NCBI GenBank assembly: GCA_008692225.1
Contig: VICG01000015.1
Coordinates: 699,001-763,000 of the forward strand
DNA: 64,000 nucleotides
Source: Monilinia fructicola
Taxonomy: Eukaryota > Ascomycota > Leotiomycetes > Helotiales > Sclerotiniaceae
Direction of reading: 5' to 3'
The notes beneath the pieces are model-generated. The model worked only from the letters and a program-made list of their open reading frames with translations. It had not been told where the DNA came from and ran no database searches. Numbering within the stretch: the stretch's first letter is position 1; each line of letters opens with the position of its first letter. Below, piece by piece: positions 60,479 through 64,000 of the stretch. Made by a program: the position numbers and the translations under genes.

Positions 60479-62498
60479 CTCAGGCGGGTTTTAAAAGAAA
60501 CATACGCAAATAAGCGAGATTCTTAAAAATAATCTTCAACTCCTCAAAATCCCATATTGACCAACCTTATATCTCCTTCAAAAATGCCTCAAAAACTATT
60601 AATATTAATATTAATAAAATCATAAAAAGCTATAAAATAAATATTGATATTTACAAATTCACTTAACAATTTTAATAGATCCTATTAAACCCTTAAAATA
60701 AAAGATTAATATATACTTTTAATATTAAATAAGTAATATACTATTATAAAAACAGATATAACTTTAATTAAAGATCAAAATTTCGTTAAATAAATTAAAA
60801 AAAAGCATTATATTAGAATATCTAATTTATTACAAATTGGTCCTAATATTATAAATATTATTATATTAAAACAACGAAAAATATAAATTAAGAAAAAAAA
60901 TAATAATTAATATTAGAATTATATATATTTAATTAACAAAATTTCAATATATTTTAATAAAAACTATTATCCATAAAAGCTATTATTCCTTTTATACTAT
61001 ATAACAAATTTAAACTATTTCCAAAAATTCCTAATCTACTTATTTATAACTTCAACTAAGATTTTCTACCATTTTTTCTTTTAAGCTATTATAATCTTTT
61101 TATTTATAATTAAAATAACCTTTTTTGCTTTAATTTAATTTTTAATATAATTTTATATATACTTTATAATATTTAAATCAGAAAATTAAAATGATTATAT
61201 AACTTTAATTATATTGAAAAAGTTAAAATACTTTATAGTATACTTTAATCTATAAGCCAATATATTATTTATTATAAACTTAAAATTTAAATTAAATAAT
61301 AACAAATATTTCTCCTTTAATCCTCCTTTTTTTAAAAATCTATTAATCTATAGTTTTAAATATAATATAAAAATATAATTTATATACTCTAAATCAATTA
61401 ATTTTATCCTTCGATTTATCCCCTTTTTTTATATTATATTTTTTTAAATAATTTTTAAATAAAATAGATTTTCTATAATGTTTTCTAACCTTTTTTCTCT
61501 AATTTAAAATATATTAGTATATTTTCCAACTTAATATAATATATTCCCTTACCGTTTTTTTAGCCTTTTTAGCATCAAATTAAACCTTACAATATAAATT
61601 CCTATTATTCTCAATATTTTCATAAAAGATCTTTAAATTCATTTAATTCTTCAAAGATCTCTTTTTTAAAGATTTTAAAAAGCCTTAAAAGCTTTTCTTA
61701 TTTAAAAATACTCATAAATTCAGCTTTTTAGTATAACTATTTTTATAATAAATTATTTAACATTAAAATAAAAATATTCGTTAAAAATTATACTAATAAC
61801 TTTTTTTACTATATTCAAAATGTTTTATTAATCTAATCTATAAATATATAATTCTATAAATCGTATATTAATAAGTATTTAGCAAATTATATATATAATT
61901 CTTATATTTTTATATTTAATTTAGGTTTTTCATTTTCTATCAATTAATAAATACAGAATTTGTTTATTATTCTATAAAAAATTAATAAAAAACAATTTAA
62001 ATTTATTTTCTATATATACTAAATATAAGGTTTATACTTAAACTCTCTTATTTTAATAATTTTTAATACAATCTCTTCTTTTTTTGAATATTAAAAATTT
62101 GCGTTTTTTGCCCCTCTTTAACAATAACCTTACAACATTTTTAATAGATTTTTAAAAGTTTCCTATACTTTTCAATTTAGGCTTTTATATTAAACAGATT
62201 TTTTAATACTAATAATTAATTAATTTTGTAATAATTAGTAATACGATTTTAAGATATTTCGAATATATCAAAAGCATAAATTCCTTCACACATTTCAAAA
62301 AATATCTTAATTCTTTTAATCTTAGGTTTTAAAGGATGAACCCCCTTCATATTGTAAATCTTTCGAAGTATTTTTCATTAAAAAATATTAAGAATTAATT
62401 GAATTATTCACATTGTCGTATAGTATAATACACATCGTTAAACATTATTTTGAAAATCTTGCTTATTTTGCATATACCTCTTTTAAAACCCGCCTAAG
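60479..62498 (-). mobile_element. RIP-damaged Tc1/mariner transposon, 2,020 bp
   Basis: Terminal inverted repeats: the left CTCAGGCGGGTTTTAAAAG and right (reversed) CTTAGGCGGGTTTTAAAAG continue with similarity for about 45 bp. TA flanks both ends (60477-60478 and 62499-62500), the target duplication of Tc1/mariner elements. The minus strand carries a stop-riddled transposase. A start-like MKGVHPLKPKIKRIKIFF is at 62350. Near 61,205-61,140 a frame reads SDLNIIKYI*NYIKN, matching the SPDLNPIEYIW..IKN block of Tc1/mariner DDE transposases. Expected Gln/Trp codons are stops. Non-functional as it stands. Confidence 0.8.
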
Positions 62499-63218
62499 TA
62501 TATACGTATATATATATGTGTATATGTATGTATGTATGTACTAGGTATGTCCACGGTATCCAATATATCCATGGATATAAGTAGCATACTTAAGAAGAGA
62601 AAGAAGCAGGAAAGTAAATTCATTATATAAATTCACCTGTATCTTCTCCATCAAGTACAATATTATATTATATCTATATTTCATATGTAAACGTCATCAG
62701 TACTCATACATTCATTCACTCATTCATTCGCTGGTTTTTTTTCTCTTTCATCCATGGATAATTATAAAAAATTAAATTTTATCGGCAGATCGGGAATTCA
62801 TAACCTCTTCCTTCATAATCTGGAATCTTTTTTAAAGCGGCCAATAATCATTTTTAGACTCCAACGCGGGTCGCGTCTGATACCGATGGGTCTGGTAACT
62901 TTCTTGACCTCCTCTTCAACCTTTCCAATTCCCACACCTCTAAATCAGAGACCTGGTAGGAGGCCATACAAAACCCAGTCTCCTCCTCTTACAATCTCTT
63001 TATTTCCTTCTACGGGTCTGCAATTCTTCTATTTCTGTCTTACCAATTTATTCTCTCTCAAAAAGTTCTTACTATTCTCGGCATCTCTCAAAATCCTATG
63101 AGCCTCGCGTTAGAACCTCAACTCACCCACCGCGTTTAGGTCGCGGTCTTGAGATACCCACTCTGAGGAGATTTCCTTGTTGACCTTCATTATTTATGAT
63201 CAAAGGATATCAATCATC
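62499..63218 (+). promoter_or_regulatory. Upstream region of FHA gene with ACGCG (MCB-core) sites
   Basis: Four ACGCG/CGCGT cores occur at 62864-62868, 62872-62876, 63106-63110 and 63131-63135, in a region otherwise poor in CpG. ACGCG is the core of the MBF-binding MCB element. Yeast PLM2 and TOS4 are known SBF/MBF targets, so G1/S regulation is plausible. A microsatellite (TATG, CATTCATT) precedes them. Confidence 0.5.
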
Positions 63219-64000
63219 ATGATGGACTCTTCACCAAGCAAGATTAACGCTCAACCTACCTTGCCCGCAATGACGGGTACAAAGCGTCCTGCACCAACCT
63301 TACTCCCAGCCTTTGAGCCGCTTCCTTCCTCCTCACCAAGTCTCCCAGGACGTAACAGTAAGAGAGTTCGCACTTCAACAACATCTGAATTTGAATCGGC
63401 TTATAAATATCCCACACCAATTCCTACCTCTACAACTGGTATCCTCTCCTCCTCCCCTCCAGGGGTACACGCTCGGGCCGGTCTTCACCGAACCCGATCC
63501 TCTATTGAGAGGGCTCCTCTATCAGCTGTGCCAACAATCACTCTTCCGGAAGATGGAGAGACTCTGCTCATGGGTAGATCTAGCAACTCCTCCCATTATC
63601 AATTATCGGCCAATCGTCTCATCTCTCGAGTACACATCAAAGCCAGATATATCTCTGCAACAGTTCCGCTCGAGTCGAATAAAATTGAGATTATCTGCTG
63701 CGGTTGGAACGGAGTGAAGTTGCACTGTCAAGGTCGAACATGGGAGTTGGCAAAGGGAGATAGTTTTACCTCGGAAACAGAAAATGCTGAGATTATGTTG
63801 GATGTTCAGGATGCAAGGGTCCTGGTTGCTTGGCCACAACAAGCTGATCTTCTTGACTCGGCTGCTCCTACAGAAGTTCCTTCGTGGAGTGAGGACAGTT
63901 CTCCTAGGGGTAAGGTTACTGCAGTTACTGCTCAAGGTGACATTATTCCTTCCAGTCCAATTCGTCGTGTTGAACGTCACTCATCTCCAGTATCACCAAC
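63219..64000 (+). CDS. FHA-domain protein, Plm2/Tos4-like (truncated by window)
   Basis: An uninterrupted frame from the ATG at 63219 (MMDSSPSKINAQPTLPAMTG) to the end of the window, 260 codons, with the 3' end missing. After a Ser/Pro-rich N-terminus with a basic SKRVRT patch comes an FHA domain at about residues 105-205: ETLLMGRSSNSSHYQLS (GR and S phosphopeptide-binding loop), NRLISRVHIKARY (SRxH core), EIICCGWNGVKLH (the W/N-G block), GDSFTSE and MLDVQDARVLVAWP. The arrangement resembles yeast Plm2/Tos4, G1/S-expressed chromatin FHA proteins. The tail begins a low-complexity Ser/Pro region (SSPIRRVERHSSPVSP). A second ATG follows directly. Confidence 0.8.
   Translation, partial: MMDSSPSKINAQPTLPAMTGTKRPAPTLLPAFEPLPSSSPSLPGRNSKRVRTSTTSEFESAYKYPTPIPTSTTGILSSSPPGVHARAGLHRTRSSIERAPLSAVPTITLPEDGETLLMGRSSNSSHYQLSANRLISRVHIKARYISATVPLESNKIEIICCGWNGVKLHCQGRTWELAKGDSFTSETENAEIMLDVQDARVLVAWPQQADLLDSAAPTEVPSWSEDSSPRGKVTAVTAQGDIIPSSPIRRVERHSSPVSP

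Overview
The window is nuclear DNA of a filamentous ascomycete. Genes have short GT-AG introns (about 49-90 nt) with CTAAC/CTGAC branch sites, and conserved fungal proteins are present (Syp1, Bir1, Mad1, Tam41, Pom33, Ctk2 homologues). Large AT-rich blocks carry C-to-T/G-to-A decay, as left by repeat-induced point mutation (RIP). Gene style and the AT/GC mosaic fit a Helotiales/Sclerotiniaceae-type leotiomycete; that placement is inference.

Layout. 0.8-2.25 kb: an unrecognised two-exon gene. About 5.0-17.3 kb: an AT-rich island with no intact gene. It holds two 153-bp LTR copies, the wreck of a Ty3/Gypsy chromovirus (reverse transcriptase, RNase H, integrase, C-terminal chromodomain), a 161-bp foldback element and a stack of four simple satellites. 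At its right edge are a small cysteine-rich secreted-protein gene and a CDK-type kinase with a frame break, both on the minus strand. 23.4-26.4 kb: an F-BAR/muniscin Syp1 gene. 28.5-29.6 kb: a Gly/Ser/Asp-rich low-complexity protein. 31.4-32.0 kb: a secreted cysteine protein with a Kex2-type site. 34-43 kb: Bir1 (chromosomal passenger complex), Mad1 (spindle checkpoint) and Tam41 (mitochondrial CDP-DAG synthase). 46-58 kb: a secreted lactonase, Pom33/TMEM33, Ctk2 cyclin, a palmitoyl-protein thioesterase and an L1-domain ribosome-biogenesis protein. 59.9-62.5 kb: a short inverted-repeat element and a 2,020-bp RIP-damaged Tc1/mariner transposon. From 63.2 kb to the window end: a Plm2/Tos4-like FHA gene, truncated by the window, with ACGCG cores upstream.

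The genes are ordinary housekeeping and secreted genes on both strands, not a cluster with a shared pathway. Two spindle genes (Bir1, Mad1) happen to be neighbours.

The most striking general feature is that several conserved genes (Syp1, Tam41, the Gly-rich gene, the L1-domain gene, probably the kinase and the Ctk2 tail) are broken by 1-2 nt slips, mostly at homopolymers or short repeats. Bir1, Mad1, the lactonase, Pom33 and PPT1 read cleanly. This looks more like consensus errors in the assembly than gene death. I see no evidence for a wholly new biological system; the best leads are the foldback element, the satellite stack, the LTR/chromovirus relic and the two small secreted proteins.
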